From Gammaproteobacteria bacterium (lineage in GTDB: Bacteria > Pseudomonadota > Gammaproteobacteria > Pseudomonadales > Pseudohongiellaceae), in the NCBI GenBank assembly GCA_024644515.1, contig JAHEHN010000031.1:1-35071 (forward strand): a DNA stretch of 35,071 bases, written 5' to 3'. The notes under the pieces were generated by a model. The model was not told where the DNA came from and did not search any database. It saw only the letters and a program-made list of their open reading frames with translations. Shown piece after piece: positions 16,184 to 26,021 of this stretch. Each line of letters begins with the position of its first letter. The stretch's first letter is position 1. Position numbers and translations under genes: made by a program.

Positions 16184-17539
16184 ATGCAAACAGAGCAGGT
16201 AGCGCAAAAGATGAAAGTCGTGATCGGTCTTGGTAAGACCGGGCTTTCCTGTGCCCGTTATCTGGCCAGTCGCAATGAAAAATTCAAGGTGTTGGACACC
16301 CGAAAGAATCCGCCTGGACTACAGCAACTGAAAGCTGAGTGCCCTGGAGTTGAACTCGAACTTGGTGAGTTTAATGCCCAGACCCTTAACAATGCTGCAC
16401 AGTTGATTGTTAGTCCAGGCGTGGACCAAAAAATACCAGTGATACAGAACGCTATCAGGCAGGGCGTACCGGTAACTGGCGATGTGGATATTTTTGCCAG
16501 ATCAATTGCTGCACCGATTATTGCCATCACTGGCTCCAATGCAAAAAGTACGGTAACCACTCTGGTTGGAGAAATGGCAAAAACTGAGGGAATTGATGTC
16601 GCGGTGGCTGGCAATATTGGACTACCGGTGCTGGATTTACTTCAGCAGCCAGCCTCCAGTCTGTATGTGCTCGAGCTGTCCAGTTTTCAACTGGAAACAA
16701 CCACAAAGCTTGCTGCAGAAGTAGCTACGCTACTGAATCTTAGTCTGGACCATATGGATCGATATAGCACCATGGAAGAATATCGCGAAGCCAAGCTGCG
16801 AATATTCCAGGGTTGTCAGCAGGCGGTGATTAATAATGATGACCTGTTATGCCAGCCTGAACTTCCGGCCAATGTTCGACAATGGCATTTCTCACTTGTA
16901 GAAAATAGTGCTGCCGAATTTTCCCTGTTGAATCTGGATGATGGCCAGTACCTTGGCTTTAATAAACAGCCATTGATGTCAGTGCGCGAGATGAAGATTG
17001 CCGGCAAACACAACGTCGCCAATGCGCTGGCAGCGTTGGCAGTGGGTCATGCTGCCGGATTCTCCATTGATGCCATGACCACGACATTGAAAAGTTTTAG
17101 CGGACTTCCTCATCGCTGTCAGTGGGTAGCCGACAGGAATGGTGTAGATTGGTACAACGATTCCAAGGGCACCAATGTGGGTGCCTGTATTGCTGCCGTC
17201 AATGGTCTGGGTGGCGATTTGGGGAAAGGCAAGATTATTTTACTGGCTGGCGGTCAGGGCAAGGGGGCTGATTTCTCTCCATTGGCTTATCCGCTGTCTA
17301 CTTATGTAAAACTGGCCATTTTGTTTGGAGAGGATGCTGCACTTATTGATCAGGCAGTAAATGGATCTGTAATGACCATTACCGTGTCTTCTCTTGAAGA
17401 AGCGGTCAGCATTGCTGATAAAAAGGCAGATAAAGGAGATGCGGTATTACTCTCTCCTGCCTGTGCCAGTTTCGATATGTTCAATAATTATGAAGAACGT
17501 GGTGAAGCCTTTGTTCATCATGTTGGGGAGCTGCACTGA
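16184..17539 (+). CDS. murD: UDP-MurNAc-L-Ala:D-Glu ligase MurD
   Basis: A 451-aa Mur ligase (E. coli 438). It has the N-terminal Rossmann segment VVIGLGKTGLSCARYLASR (~12-30), ATP loop ITGSNAKSTVTTLVGEM (~115-131), AGNIGLPVLDLL, NLSLDHMDRY, LPHRCQWV, and NDSKGTNVGA. The ATP loop has Ala where E. coli MurD has Gly (GSNAKST); I believe Pseudomonas MurD does the same, so it is not alarming. The C-terminal LLSPACASFDMFNNYEERG is the MurD hallmark. It ends 2 bp before ftsW. Confidence 0.97.
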   Translation: MQTEQVAQKMKVVIGLGKTGLSCARYLASRNEKFKVLDTRKNPPGLQQLKAECPGVELELGEFNAQTLNNAAQLIVSPGVDQKIPVIQNAIRQGVPVTGDVDIFARSIAAPIIAITGSNAKSTVTTLVGEMAKTEGIDVAVAGNIGLPVLDLLQQPASSLYVLELSSFQLETTTKLAAEVATLLNLSLDHMDRYSTMEEYREAKLRIFQGCQQAVINNDDLLCQPELPANVRQWHFSLVENSAAEFSLLNLDDGQYLGFNKQPLMSVREMKIAGKHNVANALAALAVGHAAGFSIDAMTTTLKSFSGLPHRCQWVADRNGVDWYNDSKGTNVGACIAAVNGLGGDLGKGKIILLAGGQGKGADFSPLAYPLSTYVKLAILFGEDAALIDQAVNGSVMTITVSSLEEAVSIADKKADKGDAVLLSPACASFDMFNNYEERGEAFVHHVGELH

Positions 17540-17541
17540 AC

Positions 17542-18723
17542 ATGCAAGCAGTAACCCATCAACAGTTTCAGACCCGCCCCTATTATGGTGATAGCTGGCT
17601 CATTATTCTTGCCATGCTGCTGGTATTTGTTGGCCTCATCATGATGACCTCAGCATCGGTGGAAATTGGTGAAAGTCTGCATCGGGATCCATTCTATTAT
17701 TTCAAGCGTCAGTTGATATTCATTCTGCTTGGTCTGGTAGGGGCAATAATCACATTCCAGATTCCCCTGTTATGGTGGCAAAAAGGCAGTTATGGCCTTT
17801 TCATCATTACTTTGCTGTTGTTGTCCCTCGTTCTGGTTCCAGGCGTGGGCTATACAGCAGGTGGTGGCACACGCTGGATAAATATTGGGTTCATGACCCT
17901 GCAGGTTTCCGAGCCGTCAAAAATTCTGATTGTATTTTTCATGGCTGGTTTGCTAAGCAGACAACATGAGCTTATCTGTAATAGCCTGAAAGGATTCCTG
18001 CTACCTTTCGCCTTGATGTTATTGCCCGTCTTACTGCTGTTGCTGGAACCTGATTTTGGCGCAGTAGTAGTCATCATGTTTGCCGTTATGGCAATGCTTT
18101 TTCTTGCCGGTGCCCGTTTCTGGCATTTCCTTTTGTCAGCAATGCTGCTGCTTGGCGCCGGTGCAGCAATGATTTTTACCTCTGCTTATCGCATGCGCAG
18201 AGTGACTTCCTATTTGCAGGCACTCAAAGATCCTTTTCATGAAGATATTGTCTTCGATTCCGGTTATCAGCTGGCCCAGGCCCTGATAGGTTTCGGCCGT
18301 GGTGAATGGTTGGGCATGGGTCTGGGTAACAGTATCCAGAAAATGTACTTCCTGCCTGACGGCCATACCGATTTCATCATTGCCATTATCGCTGAAGAAC
18401 TTGGGGTTATCAGCGTCCTTGCCCTGTTACTTCTTTTTACTGCCTTTATTTCCAGGGCCCTGCTTATCGCCAGAAAAAATGAGACCAATGGGAACTTTTT
18501 CGCAGCTTACGCCGCTTATGGTTTTGCTTTTATTTTTGTTGCCCAGGTCGCCATTAATGTCTGTGTCAATGTGGGGTTGTTGCCAAACAAGGGACTTACT
18601 CTGCCGTTTATCAGTTATGGCGGTTCGAGCCTGCTTACCTGTATGGCAATGGTGGCGATATTAGTCAGGATTGATATTGAGAATCATCAGAGCGGAGGCA
18701 GAAAAGCCAGCGTTCGCGTCTGA
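17542..18723 (+). CDS. ftsW: septal peptidoglycan polymerase FtsW (SEDS family)
   Basis: A 393-aa SEDS membrane protein with about ten hydrophobic segments. Visible motifs are MMTSASVEIG, GGGTRWINIGFMTLQVSEPSKI, LLLLEPDFGAVVVIM, and GLTLPFISYGGSSLL near the C-terminus. FtsW polymerises lipid II at the septum in complex with FtsI. It starts two bases after murD and ends 11 bp before murG, the usual FtsW position between MurD and MurG, which separates it from the paralogue RodA. Confidence 0.97.
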   Translation: MQAVTHQQFQTRPYYGDSWLIILAMLLVFVGLIMMTSASVEIGESLHRDPFYYFKRQLIFILLGLVGAIITFQIPLLWWQKGSYGLFIITLLLLSLVLVPGVGYTAGGGTRWINIGFMTLQVSEPSKILIVFFMAGLLSRQHELICNSLKGFLLPFALMLLPVLLLLLEPDFGAVVVIMFAVMAMLFLAGARFWHFLLSAMLLLGAGAAMIFTSAYRMRRVTSYLQALKDPFHEDIVFDSGYQLAQALIGFGRGEWLGMGLGNSIQKMYFLPDGHTDFIIAIIAEELGVISVLALLLLFTAFISRALLIARKNETNGNFFAAYAAYGFAFIFVAQVAINVCVNVGLLPNKGLTLPFISYGGSSLLTCMAMVAILVRIDIENHQSGGRKASVRV

Positions 18724-18734
18724 GCAGAATAGAA

Positions 18735-19907
18735 ATGCGCATAGATACCAACAACAGAAAAATACTCATTATGGCCGGAGGCACGGGTGGGCATGTGTTC
18801 CCTGCGCTGAGTATTGCTGAGGATCTGCTGTCCAAGGGTGTTCAGGTGGAGTGGCTTGGAACGCGTAAAGGGCTGGAAGCCAGTGTAATTTCTGAAACAG
18901 ATATTCCCTTGCACTTTATATCCATCGCCGGACTCAGGGGAACAAGCCTGCTGAAAAAACTGCTGTCACCCCTGGTAATTTTGCTTGCTGTCATGCAAGC
19001 CATTCGCAAGCTTATCCAGATCAAACCGGGTTGCGTTCTGGGTATGGGTGGATTTGTTACCGGACCTGGTGGACTTGCTGCCTGGTTACTGGGGAAGAAA
19101 CTGCTGATTCATGAACAAAATGCTATTGCCGGTTTCACCAATCAAATGCTGTTTCCTCTGGCTTCAACTGTGATGGAGGCATTCCCTGGTGCCTTTGAAA
19201 GAAAGCAGGAAATTACCCGCAACCGTTTACTGAAATCATTTATCAAACCAGGCAATACCATTGTGGTAGGTAATCCTTTGCGCAAGGAAATTTCAGACCT
19301 TGGTGTGCAAAAACATAATGCAAGGGCTACACATACTGGCGCCGTTCATCGCGGAGATAAGTTACGCATTCTTGTTATAGGTGGAAGTCTTGGGGCTGTT
19401 GCTATTAACAAAACCGTTCCAGCCATGCTGGCACTTTTACCGGAACAGCAAAGGCCGGAAATACTGCATCAATGTGGCAGTAAAAATCTTGAACAAACAT
19501 TGGCGTTTTATGGTGAGAGTAAGGTGGATGTGGGTAACACGATCCAGGTTCAGCCGTTTATAGAAAATATGGCAGGTGCCTATTCCTGGGCTGACATTAT
19601 TATCGCCCGCGCCGGTGCCATGACCGTATCAGAAATTGCGGCAGTGGGTCTGGCTTCCATCCTTATTCCCTATCCGTTTGCGGTGGATGATCACCAGACC
19701 GAGAATGCCCGCTTTTTGGTGCTTGCCGGGGCCGCAGAAGTAATTCAGCAGAAAGATCTGGACCCTCAAACGCTGCTCACCCTGGTGCAGAAGTTCGCCA
19801 AGAACGAAGATTTTCTGCAGCAGGCATCCAGCAAGGCGTTGGCAGCAGGCAGGCTTGATGCCACTGAAAAGGCCTCGTCACTGTGTATGGAGGCTTCCTA
19901 TGTCTGA
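18735..19907 (+). CDS. murG: UDP-GlcNAc:lipid I GlcNAc-transferase MurG
   Basis: A 390-aa GT-B enzyme with the donor and acceptor loops [17 protein letters not shown] (~16-32), [28 protein letters not shown] and [12 protein letters not shown]-like [17 protein letters not shown], then [14 protein letters not shown]. It is about 35 residues longer than E. coli MurG (355): it has a longer N-terminus (MRIDTNNRK) and an insertion in the inter-domain region around residues 180-210 ([17 protein letters not shown]). It acts at the cytoplasmic face to make lipid II. Its last 8 bp overlap murC. Confidence 0.96.
   Translation: MRIDTNNRKILIMAGGTGGHVFPALSIAEDLLSKGVQVEWLGTRKGLEASVISETDIPLHFISIAGLRGTSLLKKLLSPLVILLAVMQAIRKLIQIKPGCVLGMGGFVTGPGGLAAWLLGKKLLIHEQNAIAGFTNQMLFPLASTVMEAFPGAFERKQEITRNRLLKSFIKPGNTIVVGNPLRKEISDLGVQKHNARATHTGAVHRGDKLRILVIGGSLGAVAINKTVPAMLALLPEQQRPEILHQCGSKNLEQTLAFYGESKVDVGNTIQVQPFIENMAGAYSWADIIIARAGAMTVSEIAAVGLASILIPYPFAVDDHQTENARFLVLAGAAEVIQQKDLDPQTLLTLVQKFAKNEDFLQQASSKALAAGRLDATEKASSLCMEASYV
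19889..19893 (+). promoter_or_regulatory. strong ribosome binding site fixing the murC start
   Basis: GGAGG six bases before ATG 19900, inside the end of murG. It favours this start over ATG 19855, at which the open frame begins. Confidence 0.75.
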
Positions 19908-21342
19908 AGCAGGCCATCACGTCATGCGCAGAAGTGACATCCCGGAAATGCGCCGTATTCGCAGAATTCACTTTGTCGGTATTGGTGGTGCGGGTATGAG
20001 TGGAATCGCCGAAGTGCTGTTAAACCAGGGTTATGAAATCAGCGGTTCAGATATCGCACCTTCACCGGTTACTGAACGCCTGGAGTCTTTTGGCGCCATT
20101 ATTTTCATCGGGCATGAAGCTGCCAATATTGAAGGCGCCAGTGTCGTTGTTGTGTCCAGCGCCATAGATCAGAGCAACGAGGAAATACTTGAGGCTATCA
20201 ATCTCAGGATCCCCATTATCAGGCGCGCTGAAATGCTCGCTGAGCTTATGCGCTATCGACATGCCATTGTTATTGCGGGAACACACGGTAAAACCACAAC
20301 CACCAGTCTGGTAGCCACATTGCTGGCCCAGGGCGACATGGATCCGACCTATATTATTGGCGGCATTCTCAATGGTGCCGGCACCAATGCCAGGCTTGGT
20401 GCCAGCCACATCATGGTAGCGGAGGCTGATGAGAGCGATGCCTCATTCCTGCATTTGCAGCCCATGGTTGCCATTGTTACCAATATTGACGAAGACCATA
20501 TGGTCACTTATGACGGTGATTTCGAAAAGCTCAAACAGACCTTTGTCGATTTTTTACATAACCTGCCTTTTTATGGACTTGCCGTGGTGTGTATTGATGA
20601 CCCGGTCATCCAGGAACTGTTACCGAAAATATCGCGACCGGTTATTACTTATGGCCAGTCTGATCTTGCTGATTTCCATATTCATGATATCGAACAGGCA
20701 GGTAATGTCAGCCGCTTTAAACTTACCCGCCCTGACAATCATGAGCAGCTTGATCTTACATTGAATATGCCTGGCATCCATAACGTACTCAATGCTACTG
20801 CGGCTATAGCGGTAGCCACCGATGAGGGGATGTCTGATGAAGATATTGTGCAGGGCCTCGAGGGCTTTAGTGGAGTTGGCAGACGGTTTGATATCAAGGA
20901 ACCGCTGCTGATTGAAAATGGTGAAGTAATGCTGGTGGATGACTATGGCCATCATCCTACGGAAGTCGCAGCCAATATTAAGGCCATACGAACCGGTTGG
21001 CCGGAAAAAAGACTGGTGATGATTTACCAGCCTCATCGTTATAGCCGAACCCATGATCTTTATGATGCTTTTGTTGATGTGCTGTCTGAAGTCGACTTGT
21101 TACTACTACTTGAGGTCTATGCCGCAGGGGAGGCGCCTATTCGAGGTGCAGACAGCAGAAGTTTGTGTCGCAGTATCAGGCAGCGCGGACAAATTGATCC
21201 GGTGTATGTGAAAGATCAGACATATATCAGAAATGTATTAAAAGACGTGTTGCTTGATGATGACATTTTACTGACCCAGGGTGCCGGCAGTATTGGTATT
21301 TTGGCGCGGGATTTGTCCAGGGATGGGTTGGGGTATGAATAA
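19900..21342 (+). CDS. murC: UDP-MurNAc:L-alanine ligase MurC
   Basis: The frame opens at 19855, but the start is set at ATG 19900 by the GGAGG just before it and by length (480 aa against 491 in E. coli). Motifs: [21 protein letters not shown] (~23-43), the ATP loop [51 protein letters not shown] and QPHRYSRT. It commits UDP-MurNAc to peptide addition. It overlaps both murG (8 bp) and ddl (8 bp). Confidence 0.97.
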   Translation: MSEAGHHVMRRSDIPEMRRIRRIHFVGIGGAGMSGIAEVLLNQGYEISGSDIAPSPVTERLESFGAIIFIGHEAANIEGASVVVVSSAIDQSNEEILEAINLRIPIIRRAEMLAELMRYRHAIVIAGTHGKTTTTSLVATLLAQGDMDPTYIIGGILNGAGTNARLGASHIMVAEADESDASFLHLQPMVAIVTNIDEDHMVTYDGDFEKLKQTFVDFLHNLPFYGLAVVCIDDPVIQELLPKISRPVITYGQSDLADFHIHDIEQAGNVSRFKLTRPDNHEQLDLTLNMPGIHNVLNATAAIAVATDEGMSDEDIVQGLEGFSGVGRRFDIKEPLLIENGEVMLVDDYGHHPTEVAANIKAIRTGWPEKRLVMIYQPHRYSRTHDLYDAFVDVLSEVDLLLLLEVYAAGEAPIRGADSRSLCRSIRQRGQIDPVYVKDQTYIRNVLKDVLLDDDILLTQGAGSIGILARDLSRDGLGYE

Positions 21343-22282
21343 CATGACCCGTCATGATCCTGAGACTTTCGGCAAGGTGGCTGTCCTGATGGGGGGTGAC
21401 TCTGCAGAGCGGGAAATTTCTCTGATGAGTGGTGGTGCGGTACTTGGCTCGCTGCTTAAAAGCATGGTAGATGCGACTGGTGTCGACTTTACCGATGGCA
21501 AGGTGCTGACCAGTTTATCTGAAAGCGGTTTTGATCGGGTTTTCATCACGTTACATGGTCGTAAAGGTGAGGATGGCAAAGTGCAGGGTGCTTTGGAATT
21601 AATGAATATTCCCTATACCGGTAGCGGTGTTCTGGCGTCTGCTCTTGCCATGGACAAAGTGCGCTGCAAGCACATCTGGCAAAGCCTTGGTCTCAATACT
21701 CCGGCATTTGCCATGCTTGATGAAACAACTGAATGGGACAAAGTAATTACTGAGTTGGGCCCGGTTTTTGTAAAGCCGGTTAAGGAAGGATCCAGTATCG
21801 GAATTTCCAGAGCAAATGACGCTGCTGAACTACAGCAGGCATTTGTGAACGCCAGACAGTATGACAAGGAAGTGATTGCCGAAGAGTTTATCGATGGACC
21901 TGAATATACAGTAGCCATTCTCGGGGACAGTGTTTTACCTGCGGTAGGTATGACGGCAAACAATGAATTTTATGATTATCAGGCCAAGTATTTTTCTGAT
22001 GAGACGCAGTATTTTTGTCCTTGCGATCTGGAAAGCGAAGACGAAAAAAACCTTGCCACTATAGCAATGCAGGCATATCAGGCAGTGGGTTGTGAAGGTT
22101 GGGGCCGGGTGGATGTTATGCGTGACAGCGCTGGAACTTTCTGGCTGCTGGAAGTTAATACCGTACCCGGAATGACAGATCACAGTCTTGTGCCTATGGC
22201 AGCAAAACAGGCAGGAATTAATTTTGATCAACTGGTGCTGGAAATTCTCGCCACCAGTAATGCCAACCGGGACAGGAGCTGA
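21335..22282 (+). CDS. ddlB: D-alanine:D-alanine ligase (Ddl, type B)
   Basis: An ATP-grasp enzyme of 315 aa with start at ATG 21335; the frame is open from 21281, and ATG 21344 is the alternative. Motifs: [19 protein letters not shown] at the N-terminus, [44 protein letters not shown], and [15 protein letters not shown] with the metal-binding Glu/Asn. It makes the dipeptide used by MurF. Where E. coli DdlB has HGRGGEDG this protein has Lys in place of the second Gly. The dcw position between murC and ftsQ makes it the DdlB form. It ends 2 bp before ftsQ. Confidence 0.96.
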   Translation: MNNMTRHDPETFGKVAVLMGGDSAEREISLMSGGAVLGSLLKSMVDATGVDFTDGKVLTSLSESGFDRVFITLHGRKGEDGKVQGALELMNIPYTGSGVLASALAMDKVRCKHIWQSLGLNTPAFAMLDETTEWDKVITELGPVFVKPVKEGSSIGISRANDAAELQQAFVNARQYDKEVIAEEFIDGPEYTVAILGDSVLPAVGMTANNEFYDYQAKYFSDETQYFCPCDLESEDEKNLATIAMQAYQAVGCEGWGRVDVMRDSAGTFWLLEVNTVPGMTDHSLVPMAAKQAGINFDQLVLEILATSNANRDRS

Positions 22283-22284
22283 AC

Positions 22285-23100
22285 ATGGAAATTCTGATGC
22301 CGGGTAAAAAACTTAACAGGAACAGAAGTGGAGCCAGCGTAAAAGCCAAAAACACCGGTTCGCATCGACAGTTCAATAGTTCTTTGGTGTGGAAAATCAT
22401 GTTTACGCTGGTGTTTGTTGGTGCACTTGGCTATGGCGTGATGAGCACACCAAAAGTCGTGGAAACGATCAGTAATCAGCGTGTAGAGCAAGTCCTCATT
22501 GAAGGCAAGGTTAACTATATCTCCGAGCAGGAAGTGCTTGCTGCTGTTAATAGTTTTATTAGCGAAAGTCTGTTGCTGGTGGATATGCAGGAAATCAAAA
22601 AAGTACTTGAAACCATGCCATGGATTCGCTCAGTAACGATACGCCGGGAATGGCCAGACACGTTGGTGCTGAACATTGTTGAAGAAAAGGCAATCGCCCG
22701 TTGGGGAGAAAAACGTCTGTTAAACCAGGATGGCGAAATCATAGCGCCGGACAACATCATTGGTCTTGAAAGCCTGGCAATACTCTCAGGTCCTCAGGGA
22801 ACTGAAAGAAAAGTGATGGAGCAATACCAGTTGTTCAGTCAGTTACTGTATCAGCGGGGATTGAAAATTGCGGAACTTGATCTCAATGAACGCGCCGCAT
22901 GGAAACTGACTCTTGCCAATGGCGTAGATATCAATATTGGCAAGTCCCAGCTGATGGAAAAAATGAGAAGGCTTGTGGATTTTGCGAAAGATTCATTAAT
23001 TGAGCAAATGGATGAAATCGAATCAATCGATTTGCGTTACACCAGCGGTATAGCAGTTAAAACTAAAGAAAATAATATGTCAGAGGTGGTCTCGCTATGA
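22285..23100 (+). CDS. ftsQ: cell division protein FtsQ
   Basis: A 271-aa bitopic protein: basic cytoplasmic N-terminus (~1-32), one membrane span (~34-54), POTRA domain (~64-132, with RVEQVLIEGKVNYISEQEVL and MPWIRSVTIRREWPDTLVLNI), then the beta domain. The conserved WPDTL and the KAIARWGEKRLLNQDGEII stretch identify FtsQ. It scaffolds FtsL/FtsB and recruits FtsWI. AGGAG lies six bases before the ATG. Confidence 0.95.
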   Translation: MEILMPGKKLNRNRSGASVKAKNTGSHRQFNSSLVWKIMFTLVFVGALGYGVMSTPKVVETISNQRVEQVLIEGKVNYISEQEVLAAVNSFISESLLLVDMQEIKKVLETMPWIRSVTIRREWPDTLVLNIVEEKAIARWGEKRLLNQDGEIIAPDNIIGLESLAILSGPQGTERKVMEQYQLFSQLLYQRGLKIAELDLNERAAWKLTLANGVDINIGKSQLMEKMRRLVDFAKDSLIEQMDEIESIDLRYTSGIAVKTKENNMSEVVSL

Positions 23101-23123
23101 CCAGATTTCAACAGATGAACAAA

Positions 23124-23129
23124 AAGGAG
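23124..23129 (+). promoter_or_regulatory. ribosome binding site fixing the ftsA start
   Basis: AAGGAG nine bases before ATG 23139. It favours that codon over ATG 23097, which overlaps the ftsQ stop. Confidence 0.7.
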
Positions 23130-23138
23130 TTGCTTCCA

Positions 23139-24371
23139 ATGAGTAACTTGAGTGGTGGAAATATGATAGTTGGCCTGGATATCGGTACATCCAAAGTTGT
23201 GGCCATTGTCGGCGAGATCAACGAAGAAGGTGGGCTCAATATTGTCGGTATCGGCCGGCATAAGTCCCGTGGTCTTAAGAAAGGGACCGTGGTCAATATT
23301 GAATCCACTGTGCAGTCAATCCAGCGTGCAGTGGAAGAGGCCGAGTTGATGGCGGGATGTCAGATTCATTCAGTGTACGCAGGCATTGCCGGCAGCCATG
23401 TGCGCAGCATGAATTCACATGGCATCGTCGCGATTCGCGACAAAGAGGTATATGCCGCTGATATTGAACGGGTAATTGATGCAGCTCAGGCCGTAGCGAT
23501 ACCCGCTGATCAAAAGGTACTGCATATATTACCCCAGGAATACGTTATCGATTCCCAGGAAGGGGTAAAGGAACCGTTGGGCATGTCAGGGGTGAGACTT
23601 GAAGCCAAAGTGCATCTGGTGACTTGTGCCACCAATGCTGCTCAGAATATTGAAAAATGCATCAAGCGTTGCGGTCTTGAGACTGATGAAATCATTCTTG
23701 AACAGCTGGCCTCCAGTTATTCGGTATTAACAGAAGACGAAAAAGAGCTTGGCGTCTGTATTGTTGATATCGGCGGTGGCACTACTGATATTGCGATTTT
23801 TACCGAAGGGGCAATCAGGCATACGGGGGTTATCCCGATAGCCGGAGACCAGGTAACCAATGACATTGCAATGGCCCTGCGAACACCCACCGATCATGCG
23901 GAAGAACTGAAAATCAAGTATGCCTGCGCCTTGTCACAACTGGCCAGTGACGATGACATGATCAAGGTCCCCAGTGTAGGTGAGCGTCCTCCCAGAGAAT
24001 TGTCGCGTCAGGCTTTGGCCGATGTGGTTGAACCCCGTTATGACGAACTTTTTCATTTGATTCAGTCTGAAATCAGGCAAAGCGGTTATGAAGACATGCT
24101 TGCAGCAGGAATGGTTTTCACCGGTGGTACCAGCAAGATGGAAGGTGTCGCCGAGCTGGCCGAGGAAATATTTCATATGCCGGTACGTATTGGCATGCCG
24201 ATAGAGGTGAATGGTCTGGTGGATATCGTCAGAAATCCCACCTATTCAACCGCGGTGGGCCTGCTTCTTTATGGCATGAAACAGGCACAGGAAAGAGAAG
24301 GCAGTGCAGTCAGAGAGCCCGGTATTACGCTTTTTGATCGGGTAAAAAGTTTATTTAGCAGTGAAGACTGA
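23139..24371 (+). CDS. ftsA: cell division actin-like protein FtsA
   Basis: The frame is open from ATG 23097, overlapping the ftsQ stop as ATGA, but AAGGAG at 23124-23129 and the alignment (MSNLSGGNMIVGLDIGTSK) favour ATG 23139. This gives 410 aa (E. coli 420). Actin-fold marks are VGLDIGTSKVVAIVGE, CIVDIGGGTTDIAIF, and VFTGGTSKMEGV. The C-terminal amphipathic helix that binds the membrane is seen as LFDRVKSLFSSED. FtsA tethers FtsZ to the membrane and signals to FtsQLB/FtsWI. Use of 23097 would couple it to ftsQ; both starts may be used. Confidence 0.96.
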   Translation: MSNLSGGNMIVGLDIGTSKVVAIVGEINEEGGLNIVGIGRHKSRGLKKGTVVNIESTVQSIQRAVEEAELMAGCQIHSVYAGIAGSHVRSMNSHGIVAIRDKEVYAADIERVIDAAQAVAIPADQKVLHILPQEYVIDSQEGVKEPLGMSGVRLEAKVHLVTCATNAAQNIEKCIKRCGLETDEIILEQLASSYSVLTEDEKELGVCIVDIGGGTTDIAIFTEGAIRHTGVIPIAGDQVTNDIAMALRTPTDHAEELKIKYACALSQLASDDDMIKVPSVGERPPRELSRQALADVVEPRYDELFHLIQSEIRQSGYEDMLAAGMVFTGGTSKMEGVAELAEEIFHMPVRIGMPIEVNGLVDIVRNPTYSTAVGLLLYGMKQAQEREGSAVREPGITLFDRVKSLFSSED

Positions 24372-24436
24372 ATAATCAGTCAAATAATCATTAATTTTTA
24401 TTAACTTCAAGGTGGAACCCAAAAGGGGGTAAGAAA

Positions 24437-25624
24437 ATGTTCGAAATAATCGACAATGTTGCTCAAAGTGCAGTAATAAAAGTAATTGGTGTCGGCGGAG
24501 GCGGTGGCAATGCCGTCCAGCACATGATTCAAAATACCATTGATGGTGTTGAGTTTATCTGTGCCAATACCGACGCCCAGGCGTTGGATAAAATGGAGAC
24601 CAAGCTCAATTTGCAGTTGGGTGGTACGGTTACCAAGGGATTGGGTGCAGGTGCCAACCCGGAAATTGGCCGTCAGGCTGCGCTGGAAGATCGCGACAGG
24701 ATTCGGGAAATTGTTTCCGGTGCTGATATGGTCTTCATCACCGCAGGTATGGGTGGTGGAACCGGTACTGGTGGTGCTCCTGTAGTTGCCGAGATTGCCC
24801 GGGAGATGGGTATTTTAACTGTAGCGGTCATTACCAAGCCGTTTCCATTTGAAGGCCGTAAACGAATGGCAATCGCTGAGCAGGGTATCAGGGAACTTGC
24901 AGAGCATGTTGACTCTCTAATAACCATACCTAATGAAAAACTCATGGATGTACTGGGTAAAGGATCGACATTACTGGATGCTTTTTCTGCAGCCAATGAT
25001 GTTCTTTCCGGTGCGGTGAAAGGCATAGCTGATCTTATTATGCGTCCTGGCATGATCAATGTGGATTTTGCCGACGTCAGTACAGTGATGTCCGAAATGG
25101 GTATGGCTATGATGGGAACCGGCTATGCCAGCGGGGAAAACCGGGCGGTTGAAGCAGCTGAGGCAGCCATTCGCAGCCCCTTGCTTGAGGATGTGAATCT
25201 GCAGGGCGCACGTGGCATCCTGATCAATATTACCGCGGGTGAAGATTTGACTCTGGGTGAGTTTTCCCAGGTCGGTGATACCATTTCAGAGTTTGCTTCG
25301 GAGCAGGCAATTGTTGTGGTTGGAACAGTTATTGATCCATCTCTGAAGGATCAGTTGATAGTTACTGTCGTGGCGACAGGTCTGGGTGGTATGCAGATTG
25401 AAAAGCCTACCAAAGTGGTAGACAACACAATGAAGAATCCCAGAACAGCTGATTTTCATACTCTGGACAGGCCCGCAGTAATGCGCAAGAAGGAAGCCGT
25501 CAAGGCACATGGTGCAAGTGAGGAGCTTCAGCAAGAAAGGCAGCCTATGCCAAAGGCGGTAGGGGCTGATTCAGATATGGATTTTCTGGATATTCCAGCG
25601 TTTTTGCGTAAGCAGGCTGACTAA
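24437..25624 (+). CDS. ftsZ: cell division GTPase FtsZ
   Basis: A 395-aa tubulin homologue that forms the Z ring. It has [10 protein letters not shown] (~18-27), the tubulin signature [18 protein letters not shown] (~104-121), [10 protein letters not shown], and the T7 loop NVDFADV that completes the GTPase site of the next subunit. After a short variable linker comes the conserved C-terminal peptide [12 protein letters not shown], which binds FtsA and ZipA. GGGGGT lies about six bases before the ATG. The 65-bp gap after ftsA is AT-rich and may hold an extra ftsZ promoter, but no clear one is seen. Confidence 0.98.
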   Translation: MFEIIDNVAQSAVIKVIGVGGGGGNAVQHMIQNTIDGVEFICANTDAQALDKMETKLNLQLGGTVTKGLGAGANPEIGRQAALEDRDRIREIVSGADMVFITAGMGGGTGTGGAPVVAEIAREMGILTVAVITKPFPFEGRKRMAIAEQGIRELAEHVDSLITIPNEKLMDVLGKGSTLLDAFSAANDVLSGAVKGIADLIMRPGMINVDFADVSTVMSEMGMAMMGTGYASGENRAVEAAEAAIRSPLLEDVNLQGARGILINITAGEDLTLGEFSQVGDTISEFASEQAIVVVGTVIDPSLKDQLIVTVVATGLGGMQIEKPTKVVDNTMKNPRTADFHTLDRPAVMRKKEAVKAHGASEELQQERQPMPKAVGADSDMDFLDIPAFLRKQAD

Positions 25625-26021
25625 AAGCACTGATTGGTTGATTAAAGCTTGCAGGGGCAGACTATTGGCTGGTTTTTGGCTGGAAATAGAAAGTTATTTT
25701 ACAAACCCCGAAGACACGGGGGCTTCGGCTATTGGTGAAAGTGCGTGTTTTTGATAACATGGGCGTTTTCCCGACAACCTTGCCGTAATACCTGCAGGGT
25801 AATAACAAGAAGCAGCAGCAAAAGCGGTAATAGTGGCAAAACAGCAGCATTTGCAGCACTTTTTCTGTATCCGATGCAATAAGGTTTTGCGCCGGTAGTG
25901 ATACAGACATCCTACATGCCAGATGAGCAGGTAGATAAAAGTGAAGCAAATAAAATTGTCGTGTGAAATAACTTTGGGGGTTAGTAAATATTAGCAACCA
26001 GGGTAACAGTGAGAGCGATCA
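25625..26021. other. non-coding gap between ftsZ and lpxC
   Basis: Nearly 400 bp without a credible gene; the reverse-strand frame here is Cys/Phe-rich and looks like noise. It holds a pair of overlapping stems: CCCCG (25706-25710) with CGGGG (25717-25721), or CCGAAG (25708-25713) with CTTCGG (25723-25728). These cannot form together, and neither is followed by a T run. A separate lpxC promoter is expected here, but no convincing -35/-10 pair was found. Confidence 0.5.

Noticed and set aside
16547-16567. Ala in the MurD ATP loop (GSNAKST) as a defect
   Set aside because: The rest of the loop is intact and I believe the same residue occurs in Pseudomonas MurD.
19855-19899. Longer N-terminus for MurC
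   Set aside because: The extra 15 residues have no family match, and GGAGG sits directly before ATG 19900.
23097-23138. FtsA start at the ATGA overlap with ftsQ as the main start
   Set aside because: It would add residues absent from the family, and a much better ribosome binding site serves ATG 23139. Coupled minor use cannot be excluded.
25662-25997. 111-codon reverse-strand ORF between ftsZ and lpxC
   Set aside because: Very rich in Cys, Phe and Tyr, no family resemblance, no ribosome binding site; looks like a chance frame in a non-coding gap.
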